The translations under genes and the position numbers were made by a program. From positions 1-64,000 of the forward strand of contig JAWXBY010000001.1 of assembly GCA_034440355.1 (NCBI GenBank): DNA of 64,000 nucleotides, in the 5' to 3' direction. This DNA is from SZUA-430 sp034440355 (GTDB lineage Bacteria > Pseudomonadota > Alphaproteobacteria > Micropepsales > Micropepsaceae). Below are positions 62,906-64,000 of this stretch, in pieces. Position 1 is the stretch's first letter. Each line of letters begins with the position of its first letter. The notes below the pieces were generated by a model. That model was not told the origin of the DNA and did not search any database. It was given only the letters and a program-made list of their open reading frames with translations.

Positions 62906-64000
62906 TCAAAACGCGAAAGCCTCCTTTGGAATGCTCCGCGCCTTTTCGCACGCGGCCTTGAAGTCGTAGGGCACCTCGTCTACGCAGTCGGGCCATTTTT
63001 GTGTCGCGAGCCAGAACTCGACGAGGCCGAGGCGGGCGCAGAGCCGCACGAAGCGCGGATCGTTCCGGATTTCCGGCATCCCTTTCCAAAACAGCATACC
63101 GGTGCGGTAGCCGTCCGGACCGATCATGTCGTCGGCGGTGCCCCGCGGTCCAAGGTGGGCGCTTTCGACGACGCGATAGACATCGTCAACCAGGCCCAGG
63201 TGAGCCGCATACACAAGCCGCGTGACATCCACCGAGCCGGTCCTTGCGACATGTGCTTCAAGCGCATCGCACATCGCGCCGATGTTCTCCGCCGTCGGGT
63301 TGCGCTTGGCGCGGACGATATCAGGCCGTCTTCGAACTCGCGCCCCGCCAGGTTCGCCGCCGGTGCGAGCAGCCTGTCCACCGCCGGCCAATCGTTCAAA
63401 AGGGCGAAGGCGCGCAGCAGAGTCGCGACCGGATAAGTCATTCCCGGCGAGCGTGCCATGAGGTCTTGGAGAAGCGGGATCGCCTCGGCCACTTGTCCGA
63501 TGGCCATTCGGGCCATCGACGTCATCATCACCAACATCGGGTTGAGCGGATCTGACGAATAAAACTCCTCCGTAATCTGGGCGCATTCGCGGGCCCGTCC
63601 GATCGTGCGGGCATGCCAGCCGACATAAATCTGCCCCTCGCCGCGACCCGGCGCCCGTCGAACGCGCTCCATTGTCGCGTCCAACGCGATGAAACTGCCA
63701 TACGGAGGCAAGTTGAAATATTGCGCGGTCAGGGCATCGACGTTTTGCGGGTCGAGCGCCAGAGCTCGTTCCGCTTCGCGCGTCACCAAGGCGGCAGACG
63801 CGGCGCGTTCCGCGAACGGCTGAAACAAGCGCGCCCAGGCGCGGAGATATGCCAGCCTTCCCCAAGCCTCCGCGAAGTCGGGCGCGCGCTGGAGAGCGGC
63901 CTCCAACAGTCCAATGCTCGCGCGCAACTCCGGCGGCGCATACAACTTGACGCTGCTGCGCAGATAGAGGTCGTAGGCCACCGGATCGATAGCCTTGGTC
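62906..64000 (-). pseudogene. TPR signalling protein, frameshifted and cut by the window edge
   Basis: Two minus-strand frames together make one TPR protein. The upstream frame (from the right edge to about 63320) reads through RASIGLLEAALQRAPDFAEA, ALALDPQNVDALTAQYF and LLAPAANLAGREFEDGL; the downstream frame takes over at DIVRAKRNPTAENIGAMCDA and ends with EFWLATQKWPDCVDEVPYD ... PKEAFAF-stop at 62906. The change of frame lies near 63315-63330. It could be a real mutation or a base-calling error. Sequence and ending resemble the TPR halves of the two preceding regulators. The N-terminal signalling domain lies outside the window. Confidence 0.75.

Overview
This is a chromosomal window from a GC-rich Gram-negative bacterium, most likely an alphaproteobacterium. 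The main reasons are a ChrR/RpoE (group ECF11-type) sigma/anti-sigma pair with its typical target genes, a giant NdvB/ChvB-type cyclic beta-1,2-glucan synthase, the DUF1007/NicO metal pair and the general protein flavour. I cannot name the genus.

Layout. 1-11.1 kb is ordinary chromosome: three tandem secreted beta/gamma-crystallin-like proteins, a serine beta-lactamase-family hydrolase, an OmpA-like protein, an alpha/beta hydrolase, a TerB/DUF533 protein, an arylamine N-acetyltransferase that seems to start at CTG, an MgtC/DUF4010 membrane protein, a cold-shock protein, and a DUF1007-NicO metal transport pair.

11.5-23.5 kb is an integrated mobile island of about 12 kb. It lies between a truncated 5' half of tRNA-Ser(UGA) on the left and the intact tRNA-Ser(UGA) gene on the right, with crossover at the anticodon loop. 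It carries a tyrosine integrase, an RHH protein, an AlpA-like regulator, a Toprim primase, a RepA-like helicase and a type I-C CRISPR effector operon (cas3-cas5c-cas8c-cas7c). The adaptation genes are gone: after cas7c only the first 18 codons of cas4 remain, and they run straight into the first CRISPR repeat. cas1, cas2, the rest of cas4 and any recognisable leader are missing, so the 10-repeat array sits inside the cas transcription unit.

23.5-33.9 kb is a singlet-oxygen-type stress regulon: DUF2177, chrR and rpoE read left; two flavin amine-oxidase-like proteins, DUF1365, a cyclopropane-fatty-acid-synthase-like methyltransferase, a chalcone-isomerase-like protein, an MFS carrier, an SDR and a fasciclin protein. 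Five promoters share the layout TGATCC-like, N16, CGTA; three of them place the ATG exactly 6 nt after the -10 element, implying leaderless mRNAs.

34-47.6 kb holds a spermidine-synthase-like methyltransferase, the 2845-residue cyclic glucan synthase, a receiver protein, a TPR protein and a phosphoribosyltransferase. 47.6-54.4 kb holds a LuxR-type regulator without a LuxI, a DUF302 protein, a divergent MarR/MFS efflux pair with a palindromic operator, and a DUF3703-phytochelatin synthase-quinone oxidoreductase series. 54.6-58.2 kb holds secreted PAN/apple-domain proteins, one with a trypsin domain. 58.4-64 kb holds three TPR signalling proteins with a common C-terminal signature; one ends in a duplicated piece of marR and one is frameshifted.
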